64,000 bases of DNA, from positions 554,003 to 618,002 of the forward strand of contig NZ_JAPDHV010000002.1 of the NCBI RefSeq assembly GCF_025971925.1. The letters run 5' to 3'. The DNA comes from Chryseobacterium oryctis (GTDB taxonomy: Bacteria; Bacteroidota; Bacteroidia; Flavobacteriales; Weeksellaceae). Within the stretch, counting starts at the first letter, position 1. Every line of letters starts with the position of its first letter. The translations under genes were made by a program, and so were the position numbers. The notes beneath the pieces were generated by a model. The model was not told where the DNA came from, ran no database searches, and saw only the letters and a program-made list of their open reading frames with translations. Of the stretch, positions 7,497 to 17,441 are shown one piece after another.

Positions 7497-8867
7497 TTAC
7501 TTTGCGTTTTTATCCCCTCCTATTACTAATAGAACTGTTTTCAAGATAATAACCAAATCAAGCACAAAACTCCAATTTCTTACGTAAAATGCATCTGCTA
7601 AAACACGTTTTTTCATTTCTACTTCTACATTTCCGGAGTCTCCGCGCAAACCATTTACCTGAGCAAGACCTGTAATTCCCGGGCTTACCATACTTCTTAA
7701 ACTGTATCTTCCTATTTTGGGTTTGTAATAATTATCAACGGCCAACATGTGAGGTCTTGGTCCTACAATTGACATTTCACCTTTTAAAACATTTAAAAAC
7801 TGAGGCATTTCATCAAGGCTTGTTTTTCTTAAAAACTTACCGATTTTGGTAATTCTTGAGTCGTTTTCACTGGTTGTTTTGGTGGTCGATTCCTGATTTA
7901 CAACCATTGTTCGGAATTTAATGCAATTGAAAACTTCTTCATGAAAACCATATCTTTTCTGTATGAAGAAAATCGGTCCTTTTGAAGTTGATTTTATCAA
8001 AATTGCAATAATTGGAAAAAGCCACGAGCAAATTCCTAATAACACAAATACTGAGAAAAGTATATCAAATGTTCTTTTTAGTAAAAAGTTAGAATAATAA
8101 TCTAAAGGGTATTTTGCCTGATTTAAAACCGGCTGAGTTTGGATATATTCTAAATCATACAGGAAAAAATCACTTTGTGTAATGCTCGGAATAAGAGTGA
8201 TATGAACTTTATTTGCTTCCGCTAGTTTGAAGATATCATCTTCTTTTTCTTCTTCAAATGAGCTTTCTGAAGGAATAAATAAAGTGTGGATGCCATTGTC
8301 TTTCCAGAACTTCACAAGTTTTTTCGCATCAATATCAGAATCTCCATATTCGAAAATTTTGTAACCGTAGTCTTTTCTTTCTTTAAATATATTTTTTAGA
8401 ATTTCAGTGGAGCTGTTTTCATTTAAAAACATTATATTTCTGTGATTAACCCCCAAACTTCGGAAATATTTGATGCCGAAATAAACAATTGATTTTTCCA
8501 GAAAAATAAAGAAAAAAAGGTAGAATGATAGCCAATAAATATCGGAATTGAAAAAAACATTATAACTTACTTTCCCAATAAGAAAAACACCAAGTATAAA
8601 TAAAATGAAATGAATTAAAAGGCGCTCAAGAAATAAGGTATAGGTTAAATTCCTCGGAATGTCATAAATCTTCGTTCTGCCACTCAAGAGCATCCAGAAC
8701 AAAAATAATAAAATTAAGGAAAAGATATTTTGATACCATGTTTCCTGATCGTGTTTTAAATCTTCGTTTCTACTTATAAAAAAGAATATAAAAATAGATG
8801 CAATAACCAGAAGGTCAAGCAAAATGATAATCGATTTCAGGTACCTAGAGTATCGAATTCTTTGCAT
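7497..8867 (-). CDS. Polyprenyl-phosphate sugar-phosphate transferase (WcaJ/WbaP type)
   Basis: 456 residues. Four or five N-terminal membrane segments (to about residue 130) are followed by a Rossmann-like soluble region, one more membrane helix, and the bacterial sugar transferase domain. That domain carries KRTFDILFS, GPIFFIQKRYG, FNCIKFRTM, TSLDEMPQFLNVLKGEMSIVGPRP and the Gln-rich PGITGLAQVNG end, all family signatures. Such enzymes start capsule or O-glycan repeat units by moving sugar-1-phosphate onto undecaprenyl phosphate. No other glycan gene is adjacent; the nearest are at 22967-28375, so it may be a stand-alone initiating enzyme. Confidence 0.9.
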   Translation of the reverse strand: MQRIRYSRYLKSIIILLDLLVIASIFIFFFISRNEDLKHDQETWYQNIFSLILLFLFWMLLSGRTKIYDIPRNLTYTLFLERLLIHFILFILGVFLIGKVSYNVFFNSDIYWLSFYLFFFIFLEKSIVYFGIKYFRSLGVNHRNIMFLNENSSTEILKNIFKERKDYGYKIFEYGDSDIDAKKLVKFWKDNGIHTLFIPSESSFEEEKEDDIFKLAEANKVHITLIPSITQSDFFLYDLEYIQTQPVLNQAKYPLDYYSNFLLKRTFDILFSVFVLLGICSWLFPIIAILIKSTSKGPIFFIQKRYGFHEEVFNCIKFRTMVVNQESTTKTTSENDSRITKIGKFLRKTSLDEMPQFLNVLKGEMSIVGPRPHMLAVDNYYKPKIGRYSLRSMVSPGITGLAQVNGLRGDSGNVEVEMKKRVLADAFYVRNWSFVLDLVIILKTVLLVIGGDKNAK

Positions 8868-8910
8868 CTATTACTATATAAACGGATACGAAGAGCTAAT
8901 TTACGGATTT

Positions 8911-9540
8911 TTACGGGATATTAAGATATTTATGAGTCTGAACAGAAGCCCTCCATTCAGGATGTTCCAATATAAAATCTGTTATTTTGGGATACATTTC
9001 ATCTCGTTTGCTCCACTCACTTTGAAGATACAAAGTACAGTTTTCTGAAACTTTTGCAGCCTGTTCCTGAGCAAATTTAAAATCATTATTATTGAAAACG
9101 ATGACTTTAAGCTCATGAGCTTTAGAATAAATTTCTTCTTTTGGAAGTCCTGTTTTTTTAGGAGAAAGGGTTATCCAGTCGATATGTCCGCTCATAGGGT
9201 ATGCTCCGGAAGTTTCAATATGAATTGTGCATCCCAATTCTTTTAGTTTGGATGTTAAAATTTCAAGATTCCACATTAAAGGTTCGCCTCCTGTTAAAAC
9301 AATTGTTTTACAATGTTTTGTTGCTACTTCTGCAATTTTTTCTGCATTCATTAGCGGATGCAGGTTAGGATCCCAGCTTTCTTTTACATCACACCAATGA
9401 CACCCGACATCGCAACCTCCTAATCGTATGAAATAGGCTGCTTTTCCGGTATGTGCTCCTTCTCCCTGAAGAGTGTAAAAATGCTCCATTACCGGGAGCA
9501 TTTTACCTTCTTTTAATAAAATATCTTCTTCTTTGTTCAT
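8911..9540 (-). CDS. queE: 7-carboxy-7-deazaguanine synthase (QueE)
   Basis: 209 residues from MNKEEDIL at 9540; a further-upstream Met would run into folD. It is a radical SAM enzyme of queuosine biosynthesis. The substrate-loop motif TLQGEG and the iron-sulfur binding CDVGCHWC (CxxxCxxC) are near the N-terminus, followed by TGGEPLMWN. It converts 6-carboxytetrahydropterin to 7-carboxy-7-deazaguanine. It begins seven bases after the folD stop and is probably cotranscribed with it; no other queuosine gene is in view. Confidence 0.93.
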   Translation of the reverse strand: MNKEEDILLKEGKMLPVMEHFYTLQGEGAHTGKAAYFIRLGGCDVGCHWCDVKESWDPNLHPLMNAEKIAEVATKHCKTIVLTGGEPLMWNLEILTSKLKELGCTIHIETSGAYPMSGHIDWITLSPKKTGLPKEEIYSKAHELKVIVFNNNDFKFAQEQAAKVSENCTLYLQSEWSKRDEMYPKITDFILEHPEWRASVQTHKYLNIP

Positions 9541-9547
9541 TTTAAAA

Positions 9548-10432
9548 TTAGTCGTTATAGACCGAAGTTTTGTAAGCAATGATGGTGTTTTTCATCAACA
9601 TTGCTCTTGTCATAGGTCCTACTCCTCCTGGTACAGGGGTAATCCAACTTGCTTTTGCCGCACAGCTGTCAAAATCTACATCACCTGCCAAATAATATCC
9701 TTTCGGAGAATCGTCATCTACTCTCGTAATACCTACGTCAATAATAACAGCACCTTCTTTAATCATTTCACCTTTTAGGAAGTGAGGATCTCCTAAAGCT
9801 GTAATCACAATGTCTGCCTTTTTTGTATATTCTTCGATGTCTTTTGTGTAAGAGTGTGTAAGAGTAACGGTAGAATTTCCGGGGAAATCTTTTCTTCCCA
9901 TCAAGATACTCATGGGTCTTCCTACAATTTTACTTCTTCCAATAATTACACAGTCTTTACCTTTTGTTTCAATATTATATCTTTCTAATAATGTTAAAAT
10001 TCCAAACGGTGTTGCAGGTAAGAAAGTATCCATTTCCAATGCCATTCTTCCAAAATTTTCTGGGTGGAAACCATCTACATCTTTTCTAGGATCGATCGCG
10101 TTGATGATTTTTTCCTGATCAATCTGGTCAGGTAAAGGTAATTGAACGATAAATCCGTCAACTGCTTTAGATTTATTTAACTCGTCAATTTTTTCCAATA
10201 ATTCAGACTCGGAAACTGTACTTGGAAATTTTAAAAGGGTAGAACGGAATCCCACTTCTTCACAGTCTTTCACTTTAGAGTTTACATAAGCCTTACTTGC
10301 TCCGTTGTTCCCTACAAGAATAGCAACCAAATGTGGTGCTCTTCTTTTCCCTTCAAGGATTTTGTCAACTTCAGCCTTGATTTCTTGTTTTATTTCTTTG
10401 GATACTTTTAATCCGTCAAGAATTTGTGCCAT
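9548..10432 (-). CDS. folD: Methylenetetrahydrofolate dehydrogenase/cyclohydrolase (FolD)
   Basis: 294 residues, the usual length. Family signatures are YVNSKVKDCEEVGF with the catalytic Lys, GFIVQLPLP, the NADP-binding IIGRSKIVGRPM, and the C-terminal PVPGGVGPMTRAM. The enzyme interconverts methylene-, methenyl- and 10-formyl-tetrahydrofolate for purine and formyl-Met synthesis. It sits between pgi and queE on the minus strand with short gaps (35 and 7 bases), which suggests one transcript. Confidence 0.97.
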   Translation of the reverse strand: MAQILDGLKVSKEIKQEIKAEVDKILEGKRRAPHLVAILVGNNGASKAYVNSKVKDCEEVGFRSTLLKFPSTVSESELLEKIDELNKSKAVDGFIVQLPLPDQIDQEKIINAIDPRKDVDGFHPENFGRMALEMDTFLPATPFGILTLLERYNIETKGKDCVIIGRSKIVGRPMSILMGRKDFPGNSTVTLTHSYTKDIEEYTKKADIVITALGDPHFLKGEMIKEGAVIIDVGITRVDDDSPKGYYLAGDVDFDSCAAKASWITPVPGGVGPMTRAMLMKNTIIAYKTSVYND

Positions 10433-10467
10433 TTTACTTTTTATTAGAGATTTATTTACTTTCTTTT

Positions 10468-12108
10468 TTACTTATTTTCTTTGTAATAGTTGATTAGCCC
10501 GTTTGTTGAGCTGTCGTGAGAATTAATTGTTTCATTATTCTCAAGTTCAGGCAAAATTTTATTAGCTAAAACTTTTCCTAATTCTACACCAAATTGGTCG
10601 AAGCTGAAAATATTCCAAATTACTCCCTGTACAAAAATTTTATGTTCATATATCGCGATTAACTGTCCTAATGAAAAAGGAGTTAATTCGTTGAATAATA
10701 TTGAGTTAGTGGGCGTGTTTCCGTGGAAAACTTTATAGTTTAATAAGAAATCAATTTCTTCCTCAGATTTTCCTGAATTTTTTAATTCTTCTTCGGCTTC
10801 TTCCTCAGTTTTTCCAAATGCAAGAGCTTCAGTTTGAGCGAAAAAGTTAGCTAAAAGCTTGTCTTGATGGTCAGAAACTTTGTTGGGACTTTTTGTATAT
10901 GCAATAAAATCAGCAGGAATAAGTTCAGTTCCTTGGTGAATTAATTGATAAAAAGCATGTTGTCCGTTTGTTCCAGGCTCACCCCAGATGATAGGTCCTG
11001 TTTCATACTCTACAAACTCACCATTTCTGTCGACACATTTTCCGTTACTTTCCATATCTCCTTGTTGTAGATAAGCCGCAAATCTGTCTAAGTATTGAGA
11101 GTATGGAAGAATAGCATAGCTTGTTGCTGCATAAAAATTGCGATACCAAATTCCTAATAATCCCATTAAAACCGGAATGTTTTCAGAAAAATTTGCTGTT
11201 TGGAAGTTTTGGTCTGTATCATAAGCTCCTCTCAATAATTGCTCGAAATTTTCATAACCGACAGCAAGTACGATGCTTAGACCAATTGCGCTCCATAAAG
11301 AATATCTTCCTCCAACCCAATCCCAAAACTCGAAGATGTTTTCTTCTGCAATTCCGAAGCTTTTAACGGCTTGAATATTAGTTGATAAAGCTACAAAATG
11401 TTTTGCTACATCTTCTTGTTTTCCAGCTTTTAAGAACCAATCTTTAGCAGAATTGGCATTGGTCATTGTTTCTTGAGTGGTAAATGTTTTAGAAGCAATG
11501 ATAAATAATGTAGTTTCGGGATTTAGGTTTTTAACAACTTCTGCAATGTGATTTCCGTCTACATTTGATACAAAATGAACATTTAATCTTGTTTTAAAAT
11601 GTTTCAAGGCAGAAACCACCATTACCGGACCCAAATCTGAACCTCCAATTCCAATATTTACAACATCAGTAATCTCTTTTCCACTGAAACCTTTGTGTTC
11701 TCCTGAAATAATGCTTTCAGAGAAAGATTTCATGTGTTCTAGAACAGACTTTATTTGAGGCTTTATATTTTCTCCATCAACAATAATCTCCTTATCGGAA
11801 AAATCTCTTAAAGCTGTATGAAGAACTGCTCTCCCTTCTGTTTCGTTGATTTTATCTCCTGAAAACATTTTGGAAATCGCATCTTTTAATTGACATTCTT
11901 CGGCAAGATTCAATAAAAGCTCTTTTGTTCTTACATCAATAAGGTTTTTTGAATAATCGAATAAAAAATTATCTCTTTTTATAGAAAATTCTTCAAAACG
12001 ATTAGGGTTGTATGTAAAAAGGCTTCTCAGATCAAAATCATTGTTTCCAAAGTGTTCATCAAGAGCTTTCCAGCTATTTGTATGGGTAGGATTTATTTTT
12101 GATAACAT
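10468..12108 (-). CDS. pgi: Glucose-6-phosphate isomerase
   Basis: A 546-residue full-length enzyme. Recognisable segments are [14 protein letters not shown] (phosphate binding), the [14 protein letters not shown] signature, the catalytic region [13 protein letters not shown], and the C-terminal [11 protein letters not shown]. It interconverts glucose-6-phosphate and fructose-6-phosphate in the cytoplasm. It leads a probable pgi-folD-queE transcript. A possible -7 box lies 72 bases upstream. Confidence 0.97.
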   Translation of the reverse strand: MLSKINPTHTNSWKALDEHFGNNDFDLRSLFTYNPNRFEEFSIKRDNFLFDYSKNLIDVRTKELLLNLAEECQLKDAISKMFSGDKINETEGRAVLHTALRDFSDKEIIVDGENIKPQIKSVLEHMKSFSESIISGEHKGFSGKEITDVVNIGIGGSDLGPVMVVSALKHFKTRLNVHFVSNVDGNHIAEVVKNLNPETTLFIIASKTFTTQETMTNANSAKDWFLKAGKQEDVAKHFVALSTNIQAVKSFGIAEENIFEFWDWVGGRYSLWSAIGLSIVLAVGYENFEQLLRGAYDTDQNFQTANFSENIPVLMGLLGIWYRNFYAATSYAILPYSQYLDRFAAYLQQGDMESNGKCVDRNGEFVEYETGPIIWGEPGTNGQHAFYQLIHQGTELIPADFIAYTKSPNKVSDHQDKLLANFFAQTEALAFGKTEEEAEEELKNSGKSEEEIDFLLNYKVFHGNTPTNSILFNELTPFSLGQLIAIYEHKIFVQGVIWNIFSFDQFGVELGKVLANKILPELENNETINSHDSSTNGLINYYKENK

Positions 12109-12179
12109 AAATTAAGGCTTAAATTAAAGAATTTCAAGGTGGTTTTAATGAAACTTTCCCTGATTTATATTCTAATTTG

Positions 12180-12187
12180 CAAATTTA
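12180..12187 (-). promoter_or_regulatory. Possible -7 promoter box upstream of pgi
   Basis: CAAATTTA on the plus strand reads TAAATTTG on the minus strand, an exact TAnnTTTG match 72 bases before the pgi ATG. No well-spaced -33 element is seen, so support is moderate. Confidence 0.35.
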
Positions 12188-12243
12188 AGGAAAAAATGAA
12201 TGGGGTGAAGCTATCAAAATGATAAGAAATATTTAAATCGTAA

Positions 12244-12276
12244 AAATAATAAAACCTCCACATAAAATGGAGGTTA
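12244..12276 (-). terminator. Terminator after the DUF4349 gene
   Basis: AACCTCCA (12253-12260) pairs perfectly with TGGAGGTT (12268-12275); read on the minus strand it is followed by a T-rich tract. Confidence 0.65.
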
Positions 12277-12318
12277 GTAAAATCTAAAATTATGATGATA
12301 ACCGAAAGGTTAGGATAG

Positions 12319-13227
12319 CTAAATTTGATTGGTTTTTCTAAATAGTTTTTTCTTTCTTATGACATAAATAGCGATGATTATAATTAAAGATATTGGCCAT
12401 ATTGCAACTACCCCAATCAATATTCTTTGTATTAAATAAAATCCTTCTACAAAAGCGTTTTTGACATCATATAAGAAATTCGATTTGTATTTGTTGTCTA
12501 TACTTTTTGTGTTGGTGATGGCGATTTCAGCGATACGAAGTTTGGGCTCATTGATGTAGATATCAACTGTGCTGTATTTTAGGTTGTCTGCAATATCCAT
12601 ATTGGCAAGTTGTTGCAGGTTGCCTTCAGACATGTTTTCATCACCCATTTTTACCTTGTCTTTATTTGCCTTCAGCTGGGAGATGTTTTCACCTGTTTTT
12701 TCAATTCGTTTTGCTTCTAATTTAGCGTATTGTATACCTGAAGTCACATCTTCTGCATTAATGATTCTTGAGTTGAGAAATAGTTTCTTGTCATTAATTA
12801 AAGTTAAAAGTTCACCCAATCTTTCTGTAGGAACACGAACCTGCATTGTGTTTTCTGTCTTATATTTCTTTATCAACATTGCGGTTTCGTCGGATGTATT
12901 ATAGGTATCTTCTGAAACTACGTTACTCTGTAAGTTACTTTTGGTAACAAAGCCTCCTAATTCCTGAACAGATTTTTCAATGGAAATTGTAGCGTCATAC
13001 ACATCTTTTACTTCCATATTTATATCTGCAGTTTTTATGAATTGTTTGTCCTTTATTTTCATTGTCGCGGCGGAAGAAACACTATCAGAAACTATAGCAG
13101 CTGCTGAATCTGCTTCTGTATAACTTTTATATTCTGCATCTGATATTGTTGCTTCTCCTTTTTTACAAGAATAAATTCCTAATAAAAGTGCACTTGCCAA
13201 TGATAATTTTATGTAAGTAGTTTTCAT
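12319..13227 (-). CDS. DUF4349 domain lipoprotein with C-terminal membrane helix
   Basis: 302 residues. The signal peptide has a lipobox (GIYSCKK, Cys near 21). A Ser/Ala-rich spacer leads to the DUF4349 core: KTADINMEVKDV, the ELGGFVTKS segment and MQVRVPTERLGEL. A central helical region is followed by one strong membrane segment and a basic tail (VIRKKKLFRK) at the C-terminus. DUF4349 proteins are envelope proteins of unknown function. A lipid anchor at one end and a helix at the other would hold the domain against the inner membrane. It has its own terminator downstream. Confidence 0.82.
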   Translation of the reverse strand: MKTTYIKLSLASALLLGIYSCKKGEATISDAEYKSYTEADSAAAIVSDSVSSAATMKIKDKQFIKTADINMEVKDVYDATISIEKSVQELGGFVTKSNLQSNVVSEDTYNTSDETAMLIKKYKTENTMQVRVPTERLGELLTLINDKKLFLNSRIINAEDVTSGIQYAKLEAKRIEKTGENISQLKANKDKVKMGDENMSEGNLQQLANMDIADNLKYSTVDIYINEPKLRIAEIAITNTKSIDNKYKSNFLYDVKNAFVEGFYLIQRILIGVVAIWPISLIIIIAIYVIRKKKLFRKTNQI

Positions 13228-13454
13228 AATGTTGATTTTTAATGTTTTGCTTATCCCAAAGTTCTAAAGGAATCATTTGTAATGTTTGAAAATGAGAAGT
13301 AAAAAGATTGTAAAGCAAAATTGTATTTTAAATTACTGAAAATCATGTTTTTGTAAAACTAAATAAAGGCTTGGATTTTATTGTAAGATTGATTTTTACA
13401 AACTAATAAGAACTTTTATAAGAATTATTAATAAGTTAAGATTTGGATAAAAAG

Positions 13455-13490
13455 AAAAAAGCATTCAAATTTTTTGAATGCTTTTTTTAT
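13455..13490. terminator. Terminator after the AI-2E family permease gene
   Basis: A strong hairpin (AAAAAGCATTCAAA pairing with TTTGAATGCTTTTT) with T-runs on both strands. It lies just past the stop of the permease gene on the minus strand. The rest of the 288-base gap up to 13515 is AT-rich with no gene visible. Confidence 0.75.
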
Positions 13491-13515
13491 TGTTTGGCGT
13501 AGTTTAGATAATTAT

Positions 13516-14628
13516 TTAATCCATTTCTTCTAAAGTTATATTCTTAGAAATTTTATATTTCTTTTTCTTTTTATTGGGCTGCTCTTCTTCGCCGAGAAGT
13601 TTTCCCCAAGGTCGTAGACCCTCTACTCTTTCAAAGATAATTTTGAGTATTGCCATTGCGGGTATGCATAAGAACATTCCTGAGATTCCCCATAAATGTT
13701 CGCCTATTAAAATCCCTATGAATGAAAATAACGCATTAATTTTCACCTTAGAGCCTACAACAAACGGAAGGATGATATTGCCATCAATTGCGTGTACTAT
13801 TATATAACCAATGATTACATAAATACATTGTGTGGGTGTGCCAGTTGCAAAGGCTATAAAACAAGAAATTAACATTGATAAAAGTACTCCTATGTACGGA
13901 ATTACATTTAAAATACCTGTTAGAACTCCCAAAAGAATAGCATATTTTACACCTATAATAGACAATGTTATTGAGGTAAGCATAGAAACAATTATAATTT
14001 GAATGCAAAGACCTGTAATGTATTTTTTGGTCATACTTTGTATTTCGTTAACGATTTCACGTACCTTCCCTTCATGTTTGTCATCAAAAACATTAATAAT
14101 AAAACTATTAAGAAGTCTTCTGTAGTTTAGAATGAATATGAAAAATAAAATACAGAAAAAGAAAAACCCCAAACTTGTAGAAAAAATACCTAAAGTAACC
14201 CCTAAAATGACTCCGGATGAGGAAAGGAGCTTATTAAGAGCCTGATTAATGTATTCAAACTGTTCTTTTGTGTTTACGTTGAAAGTTTTTGATATCCATT
14301 GTTGCAAATTATTAAATACATTAGTGAATTGTTTTTCTAATTGTGGAACGTCTTTACTGAAATTTGAAAGTTGTGATCCAAAAAAATAAATTAATCCTGT
14401 CAAAATAACCAACATAATCATTACAGAGGCTATTGTAGATAATGATCTTGGGAATCTCAATTTTTTTTCTAGAAAATTAGCAAAGGGTAAAAATAACATT
14501 GCTATCAAAAATGCTAAAAAGAAGGGTGCTAAAATACTTTGACCCAACGCTAAAAGGTAACCAAGACCGATAATAGAAATGATGACCAAGGTAAGTTTTA
14601 CTAAAAAAGGGATTTTAAGAATATTCAT
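13516..14628 (-). CDS. AI-2E family transporter (PerM/TqsA superfamily permease)
   Basis: 370 residues with about seven to eight membrane segments in the AI-2E exporter arrangement: two N-terminal helices separated by an Ala/Phe-rich turn, a soluble central loop (about 80-150), then a cluster of helices with GVLTGILNVIPYIGVLLS, the most conserved family segment, and HAIDGNIILPFVVGS. The C-terminus is strongly basic. Members have been tied to autoinducer-2 or ion export, so the substrate cannot be read from sequence. Probably monocistronic. Confidence 0.87.
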   Translation of the reverse strand: MNILKIPFLVKLTLVIISIIGLGYLLALGQSILAPFFLAFLIAMLFLPFANFLEKKLRFPRSLSTIASVMIMLVILTGLIYFFGSQLSNFSKDVPQLEKQFTNVFNNLQQWISKTFNVNTKEQFEYINQALNKLLSSSGVILGVTLGIFSTSLGFFFFCILFFIFILNYRRLLNSFIINVFDDKHEGKVREIVNEIQSMTKKYITGLCIQIIIVSMLTSITLSIIGVKYAILLGVLTGILNVIPYIGVLLSMLISCFIAFATGTPTQCIYVIIGYIIVHAIDGNIILPFVVGSKVKINALFSFIGILIGEHLWGISGMFLCIPAMAILKIIFERVEGLRPWGKLLGEEEQPNKKKKKYKISKNITLEEMD

Positions 14629-14707
14629 GATTTGGAGTAATAGATAGTATAAAAATAAGAAAAAGGATAAAATTTTTAAGATTTATTTTAAATTCTTTGT
14701 CATTAAA

Positions 14708-14747
14708 TTAAAAGCACGTCTCATGTTTTTTTGAAACGTGCTTTTGT
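14708..14747 (-). terminator. Terminator after lon
   Basis: AAAAGCACGT (14710-14719) pairs with ACGTGCTTTT (14736-14745) and is followed on the minus strand by a T-rich tract. It lies about 30 bases past the lon stop. Confidence 0.65.
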
Positions 14748-14775
14748 GTTGAGAAGTTGATATGTTTATTATGAA

Positions 14776-17181
14776 TTATTTTTCAATTGCGATGTCAATT
14801 ACTTCTTCCATTCGTTTTACATAATGTACTTTAAGGTTTCTTAAGTAATCTTTTTTAATTTCTTCAACATCTTTTCTGTTGGCTTCACAAAGAATTACCT
14901 CTTTAACTCCTGCTCTGGTCGCTGCCAAAAGTTTTTCTTTAATTCCTCCTACAGGAAGTACTTTTCCTCTTAGAGTAATTTCGCCTGTCATAGCAAGATG
15001 TGATTTTACTTTCTTGTTTTTAAAAGAAGAAACCATTGATGTTAACATTGCAATACCTGCAGATGGACCGTCTTTTGGAGTGGCACCTTCCGGAACGTGA
15101 ACGTGTATATTTTTCTTATCTAGATCTTCCTGAGAAATTCCAAGTTCATCATGTCTAGCCTTGATGTATTCTAAAGCAATGGTTGCAGATTCTTTCATGA
15201 CAGTTCCTAGATTTCCTGTCATAGTCAAAGTTCCTTTTCCGCTGCTTAAAATACTTTCAATGAATAGGATGTCTCCGCCAACGCTTGTCCAGGCAAGACC
15301 TGTCACTACACCTGGTGAATCTGTGATTTCAGATAAGCTTTTTGGTCTCGGAACGCCTAAAATTTCATCCACTTTTTCAATCGAAATTTTAGGCTCGTAT
15401 TCTTTTGATAAAGCAGTTTGTAAAGCTACCCATCGAGCAATATTTGCAATTCTTTTTTCTAAGGTTCTAACACCGCTTTCCGAAGTATGGGCTTCGATAA
15501 TATGTTTTAACTCAGGATTTCCAAGTTTGAATGATTTTGAATCCAAACCATTTTCTTCCTGTTGTTTTTTTATTAAATGTCGTTTAGCAATCTCAATTTT
15601 CTCTTCCAAAGTATAACCCGCAATCTGAATGATTTCAGTCCTATCCAAAAGAGGTGTCTGGATTGTTGAAAGTGAATTTGCCGTTGCAATAAACATTACT
15701 TTAGACAAGTCGTAACCCATTTCTAAGAAATTATCATAGAATGAGCTATTTTGTTCAGGGTCAAGTACTTCTAAAAGTGCTGAGCTTGGGTCGCCATGCA
15801 ACCCTTGTCCGATTTTATCCATTTCGTCCAAAACAATTACAGGATTCGAAGTTCCTGACTTTTTAATGGATTGAAGGATTCTTCCCGCCATTGCCCCGAT
15901 GTAAGTTTTTCTGTGTCCACGGATTTCGCTTTCATCATGAAGACCACCTAAGGATAATCTTACATATTTTCTTCCAAGAGCGTCCGCAATTGATTTTCCT
16001 AAAGATGTTTTACCAACTCCCGGAGGTCCAACCAAAAGAAGAATAGGGGATTTCATGTTGTTTTTAAGTTTTAAAACAGCCATGTGTTCCAAAATTCTTT
16101 TCTTGATATCTTCAAGTCCGAAATGTGCTTTATCTAAAACTTTTTCAGCTTTTGCGATATCAAAAACGTCTTTTGTATAAGTTTCCCAAGGAAGATCGGT
16201 GAAAAAGTCTAAATAATTTCTCTGAACATTATAATCGGGAGAGTTAGGGTTTTGGCGTTGAAGTCTGTTAATTTCTTTTTGGAAATGCTCTTCAACTTCC
16301 TGACTCCATTTCTTAGATTTTGCTTTATTAATTAAATCTTCAATATCTCCTTCAGGACCGCCTCCAAGTTCTTCCTGAATGGTTCTTATTTGTTGATTTA
16401 GAAAATACTCTCTCTGTTGTTTGTCGAGATCTTTGGATGTTTTTTGATGAATTTGATTTCTTAATTCTAATTTTCTGAAATCTTCATGCATCATCTCATA
16501 ACACTTGTTGGCTCTTGCCATCAGGTTTTTCTCTTCAAGCAGTTTTTGCTTATCTGGTGAAGAAAAATTAGCATTTGTACAGATGAAATTCAATAAATCA
16601 TCTTTATTGCTAATGTTTTTTATCGCAAAATTTGCCGCATTTGGAATATTGGGGTCGAGCTCAATGATTTTTGAGGCCAAATCTTTTACATTCTCTAATA
16701 ATGCTTCATATTCTTCCCGGTTTTTAGGCTTTGAATCTTTCAATTTTGAAATTTCAGCTTTGAAATAAGGTTGGTTTTCAACGATTCTTTTAATTTTAAA
16801 ACGATGAAATCCTTTTGTTATTGCCGTAATATTTCCTTCAGGAAGTTTTATGATTTTTATAATTTTTGCCAGAGTTCCGACTAGATATAAATCTTTATCG
16901 GAAGGGTTTTCCAAATCTGAATTTTTCTGGCTTACAATTCCTATAAGTTCTCCGTTTTTTTGAGCTTCCTCTAGAAGTTGTATTGAGGTTTTTCTTCCTG
17001 CTGTAATAGGAATTACAACATTTGGAAACATTACCATGTTTCGTACAGGAAGTATAGGGAATATTTTTTGTTCGGAATTTTTGTTGGTTTCCGACAGATC
17101 CGAAAGGTCGATTTCCTCAGTCACAATGTCAAATCCTTCACCAATCATTTCCTCTAAATTAATATCTTCAAATTCTGTCAT
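14776..17181 (-). CDS. lon: ATP-dependent protease La (Lon)
   Basis: 801 residues from MTEFEDINLEE at 17181. The LonN substrate-binding domain begins at ILPVRNMVMFPNVVIP; a coiled-coil region follows. The AAA+ module has Walker A GPPGVGKTS near 390 and Walker B VIVLDEMDK. The C-terminal protease domain holds the catalytic Ser in DGPSAGIAM and the Lys in GIKEKLLAA. Lon degrades misfolded and regulatory proteins in the cytoplasm. It is divergent from a PpiD-like chaperone gene. An 8+1+8 palindrome lies immediately upstream and may be an operator. Confidence 0.97.
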   Translation of the reverse strand: MTEFEDINLEEMIGEGFDIVTEEIDLSDLSETNKNSEQKIFPILPVRNMVMFPNVVIPITAGRKTSIQLLEEAQKNGELIGIVSQKNSDLENPSDKDLYLVGTLAKIIKIIKLPEGNITAITKGFHRFKIKRIVENQPYFKAEISKLKDSKPKNREEYEALLENVKDLASKIIELDPNIPNAANFAIKNISNKDDLLNFICTNANFSSPDKQKLLEEKNLMARANKCYEMMHEDFRKLELRNQIHQKTSKDLDKQQREYFLNQQIRTIQEELGGGPEGDIEDLINKAKSKKWSQEVEEHFQKEINRLQRQNPNSPDYNVQRNYLDFFTDLPWETYTKDVFDIAKAEKVLDKAHFGLEDIKKRILEHMAVLKLKNNMKSPILLLVGPPGVGKTSLGKSIADALGRKYVRLSLGGLHDESEIRGHRKTYIGAMAGRILQSIKKSGTSNPVIVLDEMDKIGQGLHGDPSSALLEVLDPEQNSSFYDNFLEMGYDLSKVMFIATANSLSTIQTPLLDRTEIIQIAGYTLEEKIEIAKRHLIKKQQEENGLDSKSFKLGNPELKHIIEAHTSESGVRTLEKRIANIARWVALQTALSKEYEPKISIEKVDEILGVPRPKSLSEITDSPGVVTGLAWTSVGGDILFIESILSSGKGTLTMTGNLGTVMKESATIALEYIKARHDELGISQEDLDKKNIHVHVPEGATPKDGPSAGIAMLTSMVSSFKNKKVKSHLAMTGEITLRGKVLPVGGIKEKLLAATRAGVKEVILCEANRKDVEEIKKDYLRNLKVHYVKRMEEVIDIAIEK

Positions 17182-17191
17182 AGTTATATAG

Positions 17192-17208
17192 AATGACAAA
17201 TTGTCATT
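17192..17208. promoter_or_regulatory. Perfect 8+1+8 palindrome upstream of lon
   Basis: AATGACAA and TTGTCATT flank a single A, ten bases before the lon ATG. The symmetry and place suggest a binding site for a dimeric repressor acting on lon; the regulator is not identified. Confidence 0.5.
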
Positions 17209-17441
17209 TCTGTTTTAGTTCATTAAAGTGAAATATCATAATATACCCTGAAAATGTATTGTATACAATGATGGACTAAATTGCACAATACTTATGCCAT
17301 TTGTTTTTTTATAAAAAACATGGTCAAAATTTCCTTTTTTTTATAAATTGGATTTTAATGTCTTAAAAAAAGAACTTAGATTTCTGTAATTTCTTAAAAA
17401 TGTGTATTTTCGCAAACTGATAAAAAACTATAATTTATATA

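Noticed and set aside
15161-15616. A 151-codon open frame on the plus strand inside lon
   Set aside because: It is the complement of a strongly conserved protease region, and its own protein shows no family likeness.
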